Assembly: GCF_019970045.1 (NCBI RefSeq)
Contig: NZ_JAHXYI010000001.1
Coordinates: forward strand, 372,001-436,000
Reading direction: 5' to 3'
Source: Chryseobacterium sp. GVT01B
GTDB lineage: Bacteria > Bacteroidota > Bacteroidia > Flavobacteriales > Weeksellaceae
Length of the DNA: 64,000 nucleotides
Under the pieces are notes generated by a model. It worked only from the letters and a program-made list of their open reading frames with translations, had not been told where the DNA came from and ran no database searches. Shown one piece after another: positions 43,696 through 54,227 of the stretch (the stretch's first letter is position 1; each line of letters begins with the position of its first letter). A program made the translations under genes and the position numbers.

Positions 43696-44667
43696 ATGAC
43701 AGCTCAATCAGTAATGATCCCCTGGCAGGATCGCCCGGAAGATTGCAATGATATCATGTGGAGGTTTTCCGAAAACCCGATCATTAACAGATATGCGATA
43801 CCAACATCCAACAGTATATTCAACAGTGCAGTAATTCCTTTTGAGGATGGGTTTGCCGGAGTGTTCCGCTGTGACAACAAGGCCGTACAGATGAATATTT
43901 TTGCTGGTTTCAGTAAAGACGGAATCAATTGGGACATCAATCATGACCCTATTGAAATGCAGGCAGGAAATACAGACATGATTGAATCCGATTACAAATA
44001 CGATCCCCGCGTAACATTCATAGAAGACCGTTACTGGATCACATGGTGCAACGGATATAATGGTCCTACCATCGGAATTGGGTATACATTTGATTTTAAA
44101 GAATTTTTTCAGTGCGAAAATGCCTTTCTTCCATTCAACAGAAACGGAGTTTTGTTCCCTGAGAAAATCAATGGTAAATATGCCATGTTGAGCCGTCCGA
44201 GTGATAACGGACATACGCCTTTCGGAGATATTTATATCAGCTATAGTCCTGATATGAAGTACTGGGGAGAACACCGTTGTGTGATGAAAGTAACCCCTTT
44301 TGAGGACAGTGCATGGCAGTGTACAAAGATCGGAGGCGGCCCTGTTCCTATCAAAACAGAAGAAGGATGGCTGCTTTTCTATCATGGAGTGATCAATACC
44401 TGCAGAGGATTCAGATATTCAATGGGAGCAGCTTTGCTTGATCTTGAAGATCCTACAAAAGTATTGTACAGAACGAAACCTTATTTGTTGGCGCCGGCAG
44501 AATTGTATGAACTGACAGGAGATGTACCGAATGTGGTTTTCCCTTGTGCAGCATTGACTGAAGGAGACAAAGTAACAGTATATTACGGTGCTGCTGATAC
44601 CGTAGTTGCGATTGCCTTTGGATATATCTCAGAAATCATTGATTTTATGAAAAAGAATTCAATTTAA
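43696..44667 (+). CDS. GH130 family phosphorylase (beta-1,4-mannoside)
   Basis: A 323-residue cytoplasmic enzyme with the GH130 five-bladed propeller pattern: [61 protein letters not shown] in outline (about 165-195) and the phosphate-binding region [22 protein letters not shown]130 enzymes split beta-1,4-mannosides with phosphate to give mannose-1-phosphate. In the related N-glycan pathway the substrate is Man-beta-1,4-GlcNAc, which fits the EndoH-type and mannosidase genes here. Exact substrate is inferred from context. Confidence 0.9.
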   Translation: MTAQSVMIPWQDRPEDCNDIMWRFSENPIINRYAIPTSNSIFNSAVIPFEDGFAGVFRCDNKAVQMNIFAGFSKDGINWDINHDPIEMQAGNTDMIESDYKYDPRVTFIEDRYWITWCNGYNGPTIGIGYTFDFKEFFQCENAFLPFNRNGVLFPEKINGKYAMLSRPSDNGHTPFGDIYISYSPDMKYWGEHRCVMKVTPFEDSAWQCTKIGGGPVPIKTEEGWLLFYHGVINTCRGFRYSMGAALLDLEDPTKVLYRTKPYLLAPAELYELTGDVPNVVFPCAALTEGDKVTVYYGAADTVVAIAFGYISEIIDFMKKNSI

Positions 44668-44795
44668 TACAGTAATATAAAGTTTAGGAAAATAGGTTAA
44701 TCATCTTAATTTTCCCTTTTACTGGGAATTTTATAATGGTTTTCCTATTTTTAAACCAACTTTTAAACAAAAAAATCTCCGATACCTCTCTTATC

Positions 44796-47027
44796 ATGAA
44801 AAAAGAACTGCTAATCTGCTTTTTTACCACTCTGATGTCTGTAGCCAGTGCCCAACAAAATAAAAATGATGTTTTATCCTGGGTTGACCCTTTCATAGGG
44901 ACAGGAGGCCATGGGCATACATTTCCGGGGGCAACTACACCATTTGGGATGATACAGTTGAGTCCGGATCAGAATACGAAAAGCGGCGACTGGGACTGGT
45001 GTTCCGGATACCACTACAGCAGTAAGACGATCATGGGATTCAGTCACAACCATTTGAGTGGAACAGGATGGGCAGACCTTGGAGATATTCTGGTAATGCC
45101 AACTGTAGGACAGGTAAAAATGGTCCCGGGATCAGAAGATCAACCGGAAACCGGTTACCGTTCAAAATTCACACACGATAAAGAAGTGGCATCTCCGGGA
45201 TATTATTCCGTAATGTTGGACAGCTATGGAATCAAAGCTGAACTGACCGCTTCTCCAAGAGTAGGATTTCATAAATATACTTTCCCAAAAAGTGATGAAT
45301 CTAACATCATTATTGATCCTACCAATAAAATCTTCGGAAATATCTACCATACTTTAGTGAGTGTGGAAGGCAATAATAAAATCAAAGGTTACTGTTACAG
45401 CAATGGCTGGGGAGGTAAACGATTTGCTTACTTCGTAATGGAGTTTTCCAAACCGTTTAAGTCTTACGGTGTTTATGCTGACGGAAAAATCAAAAATGAT
45501 GAAAAAATTGCCCTTGCTAAAGACGCTAAAGCATTCGTAAGATTCTCCACAGAAGACCAGGAAAGTATTGAAGTAAAAGTATCTTTATCTCCGGTGAGTA
45601 CAGAAAACGCACAGGAAAATTTCGATACCGAAGCAAAAAATATTGACTTTGCAAAAGCAAAAGAAACGGCCCAAAAAACCTGGGGAGACCTTATCGGAAG
45701 ATTCCAGGTAACAGGAGGTACAGACAGCCAGAGAAAAATTTTCTACACGGGAGTTTACCATACTTTCATTGCTCCAAACCTTTATATGGATGTGAATGGA
45801 GATTATGTTGCCGCTCAGGAAAACATGAATACCAAATGGTTCACGAACTACAGTACTTATTCTTACTGGGACGGATTCAGAGCAACACACCCGCTTTTGA
45901 CCATTATGGATCAGAAACATACAAAAGAATTTGCCAATTCTCTGATCAGCAGATATACGGATCGTAAAGACCACATGCCAATCTGGGAGCTTTGCGGATA
46001 TGATAATTTCTGTATGCTGGGCTATCACAGTGCTTCGGTAATCTGGGATGCCATTTCCAAAGGAGTTCCGGGTATTGATGGAGAAAAAGCATTTGCAGCA
46101 ATGAAAGATGCTTCTTTAACGGACAAAATGAGCAGCAGTGACGGAGGCGGAGGTCTTAATGATTATATCAAATTAGGATACACCCCATCAGAAAACGGAG
46201 CTTCTGTTTCGGCAACACTGGAATATTCATATGATGATTGGTGTATTCAACAGCTTGCTGAAAAATTAGGTAAAAAAGAAGAATCGGAAGTATATAAAAA
46301 ACGTTCTATGAACTTCCTGAATACCTTCAATAAAGAAAATAATCACTTCTGGCCAAGACAAAAAGACGGGAAATTCTTAGCAGATTTCAAGCTTAACGAT
46401 TGGAAAAAACTCCAGCCACACTGGGTTTCCGGAAATATCTGGGCCTATGATTTCTTTGTTCCTCACCAGATTGATGAAATGATGAATCTATACGGAGGGA
46501 AAAAAGGATTTGAAGAAAAACTGGATAAAACCTTTACAGAAGCGCTTCATATGGAAGGAGAGCAGCACGTAGATATCTCAGGATTCATTGGATCTCTAGG
46601 ATTTGGGGACGAACCGGGGCATCATGTTCCATACCTGTACAACTATGCAGGAAGTCCTTATAAGACTCAGAAAATGGTAAAATATATCCGTGACAATATG
46701 TACGCCGCTAAACCTGATGGAATCGTTAACAATGAAGACTGCGGTCAAATGTCAGCATGGTATATCTTCTCATCATTAGGATTCTATCCTGTGACACCGG
46801 GAAAACCAGTTTATGCTATCGGAGCACCACAATTCCCGAAAGCATCATTAAAATTAGAGAATGGAAAAACGTTCACCGTGATCGCTGACAAGATATCTGA
46901 CAAGAATATTTATGTTCAGAAAATGTTCTTGAACGGAAAAGAATACAAAAGCTGGGAGCTGAATCACAGCGATATTATGAACGGTGGCGAACTGAGATTT
47001 GTAATGGGAAGCAAGCCGGTAAAATAA
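44796..47027 (+). CDS. GH92 alpha-mannosidase 1
   Basis: From the ATG at 44796, 743 residues with signal peptide (to about SVASAQ). GH92 landmarks are WVDPFIGTGGHGHTFPGA near the N-terminus, SYWDGFRATHPLLTIM, and the catalytic-acid segment GDEPGHHVPYLYNY with its Glu intact. The general-base region is NNEDCGQMSAWYIFSSLGFYPV. GH92 enzymes are calcium-dependent exo-alpha-mannosidases, mainly alpha-1,2 and alpha-1,3 on N-glycans. The linkage is not predictable here. A periplasmic location is expected. Confidence 0.93.
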   Translation: MKKELLICFFTTLMSVASAQQNKNDVLSWVDPFIGTGGHGHTFPGATTPFGMIQLSPDQNTKSGDWDWCSGYHYSSKTIMGFSHNHLSGTGWADLGDILVMPTVGQVKMVPGSEDQPETGYRSKFTHDKEVASPGYYSVMLDSYGIKAELTASPRVGFHKYTFPKSDESNIIIDPTNKIFGNIYHTLVSVEGNNKIKGYCYSNGWGGKRFAYFVMEFSKPFKSYGVYADGKIKNDEKIALAKDAKAFVRFSTEDQESIEVKVSLSPVSTENAQENFDTEAKNIDFAKAKETAQKTWGDLIGRFQVTGGTDSQRKIFYTGVYHTFIAPNLYMDVNGDYVAAQENMNTKWFTNYSTYSYWDGFRATHPLLTIMDQKHTKEFANSLISRYTDRKDHMPIWELCGYDNFCMLGYHSASVIWDAISKGVPGIDGEKAFAAMKDASLTDKMSSSDGGGGLNDYIKLGYTPSENGASVSATLEYSYDDWCIQQLAEKLGKKEESEVYKKRSMNFLNTFNKENNHFWPRQKDGKFLADFKLNDWKKLQPHWVSGNIWAYDFFVPHQIDEMMNLYGGKKGFEEKLDKTFTEALHMEGEQHVDISGFIGSLGFGDEPGHHVPYLYNYAGSPYKTQKMVKYIRDNMYAAKPDGIVNNEDCGQMSAWYIFSSLGFYPVTPGKPVYAIGAPQFPKASLKLENGKTFTVIADKISDKNIYVQKMFLNGKEYKSWELNHSDIMNGGELRFVMGSKPVK

Positions 47028-47058
47028 GACTATAAAAATAAACGAAACAAAAGTATCA

Positions 47059-48486
47059 ATGGAAAGGAGAAATTTTATTAAAACAAGTGCACTGGCAGGA
47101 GCCGGATTGCTGTTTACTCAAAATGTTTTTGCTAAAAATTTAGTGCTGGATGATTTTCCTGTTGTCCGTGTTCCTAAAGAGAAAAGACATTTTACCAGCG
47201 AATCCGTAGAAAATGCTATCGCTGCTTTTAAAAAGAAAGTTAAAAACAAAGAACTCAGCTGGCTCTTTGAAAACAGCTTTCCGAATACATTAGATACTAC
47301 TGTTTTCTATAGTGAAGCCAACGGAACGCCGGATACTTACGTCATCACAGGAGATATTGATGCGATGTGGCTTCGTGACAGTTCTGCGCAGGTATTTCCT
47401 TATCTGCAGTTCTCTAAAAAAGATGAAAAGCTGCACAAACTGATCTCAGGAGTAATTCACAAACAGACGACTTTCATCCTGAAAGATCCTTATGCAAACG
47501 CTTTCTATAACGATGACCAGAAGATCAGTAAATGGAAAGAATATGACCATACCGATATGAAACCGGGAACCCATGAAAGAAAATGGGAAATAGACTCGCT
47601 TTGCTATCCTATCCGTCTGGCCTACCACTTCTGGAAAACAACAGGAGACACAAAACCTTTCGATGCCAACTGGCTGAAAGGAATTAAACTTACTCTGCAG
47701 ACTTTCACAGAACAGCAGAGAAAAAATGATCTGGGACCTTACAAATTTGAACGTACAACAGCGTGGGCAACAGATGGAGTTCCTATGGGAGGATATGGTT
47801 ATCCAACAAAACCAGTAGGTCTTATCAGCTCTATGTTCCGTCCAAGTGATGATGCTACCATTTATGGATTCCTGATTCCATCTAATTTATTTGCTGTCGT
47901 AAGTTTACGTCAGGCAGCGGAAATGGTTGCTCAGATTAAAAATGAAAAAACGTTGGCTCAACAGCTGAACAGCCTTGCTGATGAGGTAGATGCAGCCATC
48001 AAAAAATATGGAATTTACAATCATCCTGAATTTGGAAAAATCTATGCTTTTGAAGTAAATGGTTTTGGAAGCTACAACCTGATGGATGATGCGAACTGTC
48101 CAAGCTTGCTGGGACTGCCTTATCTGGATGCGGTGAAAGCTGATGACCCTGTGTATTTGAATACAAGAAAATTTGTGTGGTCAGAAAATAACCCGTTCTT
48201 CTTCAAAGGTAAACTGGCAGAAGGGATAGGAGGTCCACATATCGGACTTGACATGATCTGGCCAATGAGTATCATCATGAAAGCACTCACTACAAAAGAC
48301 AAAAGTGAGATCAGATGGTGCATTGATACTCTACAGAAAACGCACGGCGGGACAGGCTTTATGCATGAATCCTTCCATAAAGACGATGCCAAAAAATTCA
48401 CCAGAGAATGGTTTGCATGGGCGAATACGTTATTCGGTGAATTGTTATGGAAAACCTTTAACGAAAACCCTGAGCTACTGACATAG
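47059..48486 (+). CDS. GH125 exo-alpha-1,6-mannosidase
   Basis: A 475-residue (alpha/alpha)6-barrel enzyme of the former DUF1237 family, with a twin-arginine-type leader MERRNFIKTSALAGAGLLF. Conserved segments include VITGDIDAMWLRDSSAQVFPYL, AWATDGVPMGGYGYPTKPVGLISSMFRPSDD in outline, and FVWSENNPFFFKG. The family removes terminal alpha-1,6-linked mannose, complementing GH92 in taking the high-mannose arm down to the core. It lies 31 bases after GH92-1. Confidence 0.92.
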   Translation: MERRNFIKTSALAGAGLLFTQNVFAKNLVLDDFPVVRVPKEKRHFTSESVENAIAAFKKKVKNKELSWLFENSFPNTLDTTVFYSEANGTPDTYVITGDIDAMWLRDSSAQVFPYLQFSKKDEKLHKLISGVIHKQTTFILKDPYANAFYNDDQKISKWKEYDHTDMKPGTHERKWEIDSLCYPIRLAYHFWKTTGDTKPFDANWLKGIKLTLQTFTEQQRKNDLGPYKFERTTAWATDGVPMGGYGYPTKPVGLISSMFRPSDDATIYGFLIPSNLFAVVSLRQAAEMVAQIKNEKTLAQQLNSLADEVDAAIKKYGIYNHPEFGKIYAFEVNGFGSYNLMDDANCPSLLGLPYLDAVKADDPVYLNTRKFVWSENNPFFFKGKLAEGIGGPHIGLDMIWPMSIIMKALTTKDKSEIRWCIDTLQKTHGGTGFMHESFHKDDAKKFTREWFAWANTLFGELLWKTFNENPELLT

Positions 48487-48594
48487 CCCTCCCTTTTATA
48501 TGGCTTATTTATCTAAGGTACTTTCCTGAAAAGAAGGTATCAGGGGAAAGCTATATAAAATTCAGACACCAAAGCACCTTAAAAAAATTATACA

Positions 48595-50748
48595 ATGAAA
48601 AAAAAATCCATCCTTACCGCACTGATGGCAGTGATGCTTCAGTCAGGTTCTCTGATTAACGCACAACAGCTTAATCCTACAGGGATTTGCTATGTGGAAG
48701 TGAATAACAACAACCTGCTGAATGCAGGAGCGTACAAACTGCAGACATCGAACAGCTATCTGTTCAATGTGGTGAATATTTTTGCGGCTAATATTAATTA
48801 TGATACCAGCCGTGGAAGAGCTTATCTGTATTCCAATAATAATGTTACGAAAGTGCTTACCAATGCGGATACTTACATAAAGCCACTTCAACAAAAAGGA
48901 ATGAAAGTAGTCCTGACTATTTTAGGAAACCACCAGGGAGCAGGGATCTGTAATTTTCCTACCCGTGAAGCAGCAAAAGATTTTGCACTACAGCTTGCCA
49001 ATACAGTGAATACCTACGGTCTTGATGGAATTGATTTTGATGACGAATATTCAGAATACGGAAATAACGGAACAGGACAGCCTAACGACAGTTCTTTTGT
49101 AATGCTTGTTCAGGAGCTTAGAGCATTATTGCCCAATAAGATTATTTCATTCTATTATTATGGTCCTGCTGCTTCAAGACTTTCATGGAACGGAGCCAGA
49201 GTTGGAGATAATGTTAATTACAGTTGGAATGCAATGTACGGAACATTCTCCGCTCCTAATGTACCTCCTCTTACCAAAGCACAAATCTCTCCAGCCGCTG
49301 TATGGATGGGAAATACGTCCAATTCTACAACAACCAGCCTGGCCACCCAAACTAAAAATGGAGGTTATGGAGTATTTATGTGGTATGATCTGCATGGAAC
49401 TAATGAAACATCACAGCTTTCAGCGGGAACTCAGACGCTATACGGAGAGCCGACCGTTTTAAGTGGTACTTTACAATCCTGGACACAGGGAACCAATTGT
49501 GATGCGCCTATCGGACTATACACAAGCAATCTTACCGGAACAAGTGCAAAACTGAACTGGTCAGCCGTAGGAACCAATACCTATGATATTGATTATAAAC
49601 CGGCTTCTTCAACAACATGGACGAACGCCGTATCTGCAACGAGCGCTACTTCTGTAACTGTTTCAGGCTTAACAGCCAATACTGAATATGATTGGAGAAT
49701 CAGAACCAACTGCAGCGTGAAAAGTGCTTACATGTTTGCACCAAGATTTACCAGTACCTCAGGAACAACCCCTACAGGTTCTTATGCATTATCTCTGGAT
49801 GGAAGCACTGAATCAGGGGCTGCCGGAAGTATGAACTTGAGTGGTTCCGCATTATCTTTTGAAGGCTGGATCAAACCTTCATCATTTAAATCAGCATCTC
49901 CATATATTTCTTCTATCATGGGAACTGAAGTAAGCGACAGTAATTCCGCATTCCTGCGATTAGGGGATGCCAGCCTGGCCAATAATAAGCTTCAGTTTGT
50001 AGTAAGTATTAATAATGTTCAGCAAAAACTGGCTTCTGCAACCGCTTTGAATGCCAATACCTGGTATCATGTGGCAGCAACATATGACGGAGCCAATATG
50101 AAACTCTACATTAATGGTGTTCTGGATGCAACTAAAGCACAGACCGGAAGTGTAAATTCAACCGGAGCGTTCAATGTAGGCTATCTATACAATACTTCCC
50201 GAAATTTCAATGGCAAAATAGACGAAGTAAGAGTTTGGAAACGTGCATTGAGCCAGACGGAAATCAGCCAGAATATGTGTAATGTATTGGTTCCGGCAAC
50301 ATCATTGGCTGCTTATTGGAAGTTTAACGAAGGTAGCGGTTCTACAGTTCAGGATACATCCGGAAACGGAGTGACTTTAACCTTAACAGGTGTTGATGCT
50401 CCCAATTGGGGAACAGATCTGCCATGTGCAACAGGAAGTTCATTATTGGCAAGAAATGCTTCAAGCCAAAAGGCAATAAGTGCAGGACAGACCAATATTA
50501 AAAATCAAATCAAATTGTATCCGAATCCGGTAAGTAAATCTTCATCACTTACAGTTTCTGTTCCGGATGAATACAGCAAAGGGAAATTAACGGTTTATGA
50601 TTTTAATGGAAGAATCGTAGACACAAAATCACTTAATTCCGGAGATAATCAAATTGAATTGACAAGACTTTCAGCAGGAAGCTATATTGTTCAGTTTGAA
50701 TCTCATGACGGAAGTTTAAAACAATCCGAAAAACTAATTGTAAAATAA
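48595..50748 (+). CDS. Endo-beta-N-acetylglucosaminidase (EndoH/EndoF1-type GH18) with FN3, LamG and T9SS domains, paralogue 1
   Basis: A 717-residue secreted enzyme: signal peptide to about residue 23, GH18 domain about 27-295, one fibronectin III domain about 305-385, a concanavalin/LamG-type domain about 398-605 (SLDGSTESGAAG, NTWYHVAATYDG, KIDEVRVWKRAL) and a type IX secretion C-terminal domain (YPNPVSKSSS to SEKLIVK). The GH18 part closely follows EndoH (GICYVEVNNNNLLNAG; LGNHQGAG; LDGIDFDDEYSEYG), with catalytic Glu151 and assisting Asp149. It would cut between the two core GlcNAc residues of N-glycans outside the cell. Confidence 0.93.
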   Translation: MKKKSILTALMAVMLQSGSLINAQQLNPTGICYVEVNNNNLLNAGAYKLQTSNSYLFNVVNIFAANINYDTSRGRAYLYSNNNVTKVLTNADTYIKPLQQKGMKVVLTILGNHQGAGICNFPTREAAKDFALQLANTVNTYGLDGIDFDDEYSEYGNNGTGQPNDSSFVMLVQELRALLPNKIISFYYYGPAASRLSWNGARVGDNVNYSWNAMYGTFSAPNVPPLTKAQISPAAVWMGNTSNSTTTSLATQTKNGGYGVFMWYDLHGTNETSQLSAGTQTLYGEPTVLSGTLQSWTQGTNCDAPIGLYTSNLTGTSAKLNWSAVGTNTYDIDYKPASSTTWTNAVSATSATSVTVSGLTANTEYDWRIRTNCSVKSAYMFAPRFTSTSGTTPTGSYALSLDGSTESGAAGSMNLSGSALSFEGWIKPSSFKSASPYISSIMGTEVSDSNSAFLRLGDASLANNKLQFVVSINNVQQKLASATALNANTWYHVAATYDGANMKLYINGVLDATKAQTGSVNSTGAFNVGYLYNTSRNFNGKIDEVRVWKRALSQTEISQNMCNVLVPATSLAAYWKFNEGSGSTVQDTSGNGVTLTLTGVDAPNWGTDLPCATGSSLLARNASSQKAISAGQTNIKNQIKLYPNPVSKSSSLTVSVPDEYSKGKLTVYDFNGRIVDTKSLNSGDNQIELTRLSAGSYIVQFESHDGSLKQSEKLIVK

Positions 50749-50757
50749 CAAAACCAG

Positions 50758-50786
50758 TCATTGGGCTTCGGCCCAATGATTTTTTC
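50758..50786 (+). terminator. Terminator between the two EndoH-type genes
   Basis: TCATTGGGC and GCCCAATGA form a perfect 9-bp stem capped by a TTCG tetraloop and followed by TTTTTT. Confidence 0.92.
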
Positions 50787-50806
50787 TACTACAAAATTGA
50801 TATACT

Positions 50807-53215
50807 ATGAGAAAAAAATCCTTTTTTATTCCCTTAATGGCACTCATGCTCCAGACTGCTCCTCAACTCAAAGCACAGCAGCTTGATCCTTTAGGAGTCT
50901 GCTATGTGGAAGTGAACAACAATAATATGCTGAATGCAGGTTCTTATACTTTGCAGAATACCAACAGACAACTTTTTGACGTTGCGATTATTTTTGCAGC
51001 CAACATCAACTATGATGTTTCTAAAAACCGTGCTTATATCTCAAATAATAACAACGTTACTAAAGTCCTAAATGATGTCAATACCTACGTAAAACCTTTA
51101 CAGCAAAAAGGAATAAAAGTACTTCTGGATCTTTTAGGAAACCATCAGGGAGCGGGGATTTCTAACTTCCCTAATCGTGAGGCGGCAAAAGATTTCGCTT
51201 TACAGGTAGCTCACACTGTTTACACTTACGGACTGGATGGAGTAGACCTTGATGATGAATATGCAGGCTACGGAAATAACGGAACAGGACAGCCAAATAA
51301 CAGCTCCTTCGTAATGCTTTTGCAGGAATTGAAAACAGCAATGCCAGATAAACTGATTACATTCTATTATTACGGACCCGCTACCACAAGACAAACTTAC
51401 AACGGAGATCTGGCCGGAAATTATATCGATTACACCTGGAATGCAATGTACAGTACATACAATGCACCTGTAGTTCCTCCTCTTAATAAATCCAAAATCT
51501 CAGCAGCTGCTACATGGATTCAAAACTCGAATCCAAGCTCAACTTCTGCAACGACATTGGCAAACTTAGCGACCAATACAAAGAATGACCAATACGGCGT
51601 TTTCATGTGGTATGACCTGGCAGGAACAAATGTTGCCAGCTATCTGAGTACAGGTTCCAATATCCTTTACAACGAAAATACGCTCTTAAGCGGTCAGTTA
51701 TATTCATGGTCTCAGGGACAAACCTGCGATCCGCCATTGGGACTGGATGTTTCCAATGTAACAGGAACTTCAGCAAAACTGAACTGGACTTCCAACGCTT
51801 CCCAATCTTACAAAATTGATTACAAACCAGCCAATTCAACGGTATGGACGAACGCGGCGAATAATTATTCAGGAAATAATATTGTAATCAATAACCTTAC
51901 ACTGAATACAGACTACGACTGGAGAATACAGTCCAACTGCTCACCGACATTAACAAGTACTTATATTTTTGCACCAAGGTTTAACTCCGGAAGTGGCTGC
52001 ACTACGCCATCAGGATTAACTTCCGGAAGTTTCCTTGGTAATACTGCCCAGCTGTCATGGGATGCAGGAAATGCAACTTCATATACATTACAGTATAAAA
52101 CTACTGCAGCCACAACATGGTCTGAAATCCCGAATATTACCACCAATTCCTATTCATTACAAAACCTGACACCAAATACAAACTATGTATGGAAAGTGCA
52201 GGCAGGGTGTGCTGGAGGAACTACAAGTACCTATTCAGGAGAAGGATCATTCAACAGCGGTTTTGCTCCTGTTACAAGTCCTGGTGCAAGATCTCTTTCT
52301 TTTAACGGAAGCACACACTATCTGAATGCAGGCCAATTTAACCTGAGTGGAAATGCGATGACATTTGAAGGATGGGTAAAAGTAAATGCCTTCAAAACAG
52401 GATTCCCTTATATTTCATCAGTAATGGGTATTGAAGTGGGAGATAATAACTCGGCAATGCTTCGTTTCGGAGATGGAAACCTGGCCAATAATAAGCTTCA
52501 GTTTATTTTGAGTTTTGGTTCATCTCAGGTGAAGCTTAACAGTAATACAGCATTTAATACCAATACATGGTACCATATTGCAGCCACTTATGACGGTGCA
52601 GCAATGAAAATTTATGTCAATGGAAACCTGGATGCAAGTTCAGCAGTGACGGGTAATTTCAATGCCAACGGTATTCTTTATCTGGGTAGAAATTATGATA
52701 ATTCCCGTACAATCAACGGATTCCTGGATGAATTCAGAGTTTGGAAAAGAGCCTTGACTCCTCAGGAAATATTAGGTAACAACTGTAATGTTCCAGCCAA
52801 CTCCACAGGTCTTGAAGCCAACTGGAAAATGGATGAAGGAAGTGGTTTAGGTGCATTAGATGCTACAGCAAATACTCACTTTGCAACCCTGATCAATATG
52901 ACAGATGCGAACTGGAGAACAGATGTTGCCTGTGCTTCATCTCTTGCCGTGAAAGATATTGAATCTGTAAAAGAGAGCAGCGCTGTCTATCCGAATCCTG
53001 TGAAAAGAGGAAATAATATTCACTTTGTTATCAGCGATAACTCTGCAAGTGAAGTGGCATTGTATGATGCTTCAGGAAAATTGTTCAAAAAACAGAGTAT
53101 TAATCAAAATAATAACGCAGTTAATACACAGGATTTAATCAGTGGTACTTATATTTACAAAATTACATCCTCAAACAGTAAAGTACTATCGACTGGTAAG
53201 GTGATTGTGAAGTAA
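50807..53215 (+). CDS. Endo-beta-N-acetylglucosaminidase (EndoH/EndoF1-type GH18) with two FN3, LamG and T9SS domains, paralogue 2
   Basis: An 802-residue paralogue of the preceding enzyme: signal peptide to about 24, GH18 about 27-300 with LDGVDLDDEYAGYG (Glu151, Asp149), then two fibronectin III domains (about 310-395 and 400-490, against one in paralogue 1), a LamG-type domain about 500-710 and a T9SS tail (YPNPVKRGNN to STGKVIVK). The active site is intact. Differences in the loops after the catalytic strand, and the extra FN3 repeat, suggest different glycan preference or reach. It follows a terminator, so it may have its own promoter. Confidence 0.93.
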   Translation: MRKKSFFIPLMALMLQTAPQLKAQQLDPLGVCYVEVNNNNMLNAGSYTLQNTNRQLFDVAIIFAANINYDVSKNRAYISNNNNVTKVLNDVNTYVKPLQQKGIKVLLDLLGNHQGAGISNFPNREAAKDFALQVAHTVYTYGLDGVDLDDEYAGYGNNGTGQPNNSSFVMLLQELKTAMPDKLITFYYYGPATTRQTYNGDLAGNYIDYTWNAMYSTYNAPVVPPLNKSKISAAATWIQNSNPSSTSATTLANLATNTKNDQYGVFMWYDLAGTNVASYLSTGSNILYNENTLLSGQLYSWSQGQTCDPPLGLDVSNVTGTSAKLNWTSNASQSYKIDYKPANSTVWTNAANNYSGNNIVINNLTLNTDYDWRIQSNCSPTLTSTYIFAPRFNSGSGCTTPSGLTSGSFLGNTAQLSWDAGNATSYTLQYKTTAATTWSEIPNITTNSYSLQNLTPNTNYVWKVQAGCAGGTTSTYSGEGSFNSGFAPVTSPGARSLSFNGSTHYLNAGQFNLSGNAMTFEGWVKVNAFKTGFPYISSVMGIEVGDNNSAMLRFGDGNLANNKLQFILSFGSSQVKLNSNTAFNTNTWYHIAATYDGAAMKIYVNGNLDASSAVTGNFNANGILYLGRNYDNSRTINGFLDEFRVWKRALTPQEILGNNCNVPANSTGLEANWKMDEGSGLGALDATANTHFATLINMTDANWRTDVACASSLAVKDIESVKESSAVYPNPVKRGNNIHFVISDNSASEVALYDASGKLFKKQSINQNNNAVNTQDLISGTYIYKITSSNSKVLSTGKVIVK

Positions 53216-53271
53216 GGTTCAGATAATGAAGTAGTTATCAGAATTAATAATATAAAGTCTGAAATACAAAG

Positions 53272-53310
53272 CAGACAGACAGGTGATGTACTCCTGTTTG
53301 TCTGTTTTTT
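53272..53310 (+). terminator. Terminator after EndoH-type gene 2
   Basis: CAGACAGACAGG pairs with CCTGTTTGTCTG (one wobble) around a 9-base loop, then TTTTTT. Confidence 0.88.
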
Positions 53311-53345
53311 CAGTCAAAGGATGTTTGAATTTAAAATAATAAATA

Positions 53346-54206
53346 ATGCAGAATATAGTAGGAATAGATATCGGAGGATCACATATCACGCTGGCTCAGG
53401 TAGATCCGGAAAAACGCGAAATCATTTCATCCACCTATGTAAGAGAACATGTAGATGCTTTTGAACACAAAGAAGTTATTTTCTCCGCATGGGTTGCGGC
53501 CATTCATAAAGTGGCCCATGATCTGGTAAAAGAAGATCTTTTAATTGGGGTTGCAATGCCAGGGCCTTTCGATTATGAAAATGGAATATCATTGATGCAG
53601 CAGGGAAAATTCATCGATATCTATCAGGTAAATATCAAAGAAGAGCTGGCTACAAGACTTTCTGTTTCTCAGGCACAGATTCATTTTGTAAATGATGCTG
53701 CAGCTTTTATGGAAGGAGAAGTATTCGGTGGATGCGCTCAGGGATTCAGCAGGATTTTTGGAGTGACACTCGGTACAGGATTGGGAACTACATTCTTCAA
53801 TGGTGAATTCGCTACCGATGAAGACTTATGGGATTCTCCTTTTAAAAACTCTATCAGTGAAGATTATCTGGCAACACGATGGTTTGTGAATCGTTATAAA
53901 GAACTCACCGGAGAAGAAATTTCGGGGACTAAAGATTTGTTAGATAAACCAGCAGAAATACAAACCCAAATATTTGATGAATATGCAGATTCTTTCTCTG
54001 AATTTATTGTGAAATATGTAGATCATTACAAACCGGAAGTTTTAGTTATAGGGGGTAATATTGCGAAGGCATACCCTTATTTTGAACAAAGATTTATTCA
54101 GAATTTAATAAAGAATAATATTAACTTGCAGGTTAAAATTTCCGCTATATTTGAAGATGCAGCCATTCTTGGAGCGGCCAGCTATGCATTAAAAAAGCTT
54201 ATATAA
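53346..54206 (+). CDS. ROK-family sugar kinase
   Basis: A 286-residue ASKHA-fold kinase. The phosphate loop IVGIDIGGSHITLAQVD is at the N-terminus, a catalytic Asp lies in VNDAAAFMEGE, and the adenosine-side glycine motif is GVTLGTGLGTTFF. The CxCGxxGCxE zinc motif of many ROK proteins is missing. By context it would phosphorylate GlcNAc or mannose released from N-glycans; the sugar cannot be told from sequence. It lies 21 bases before GH92-2. Confidence 0.85.
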   Translation: MQNIVGIDIGGSHITLAQVDPEKREIISSTYVREHVDAFEHKEVIFSAWVAAIHKVAHDLVKEDLLIGVAMPGPFDYENGISLMQQGKFIDIYQVNIKEELATRLSVSQAQIHFVNDAAAFMEGEVFGGCAQGFSRIFGVTLGTGLGTTFFNGEFATDEDLWDSPFKNSISEDYLATRWFVNRYKELTGEEISGTKDLLDKPAEIQTQIFDEYADSFSEFIVKYVDHYKPEVLVIGGNIAKAYPYFEQRFIQNLIKNNINLQVKISAIFEDAAILGAASYALKKLI

Positions 54207-54227
54207 ATTAACAAACGAAACGATACA

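Noticed and set aside
43708..44385. 225-codon minus-strand frame inside the GH130 gene
   Set aside because: It lies fully antisense to a recognisable GH130 enzyme and shows no domain or signal of its own.
44690..44760. Partial inverted repeat TAGGAAAA/TTTTCCTA between GH130 and GH92-1
   Set aside because: The pairing is only 8 bases with a mismatched inner stem and no T-run. It is too weak to call a terminator or operator.
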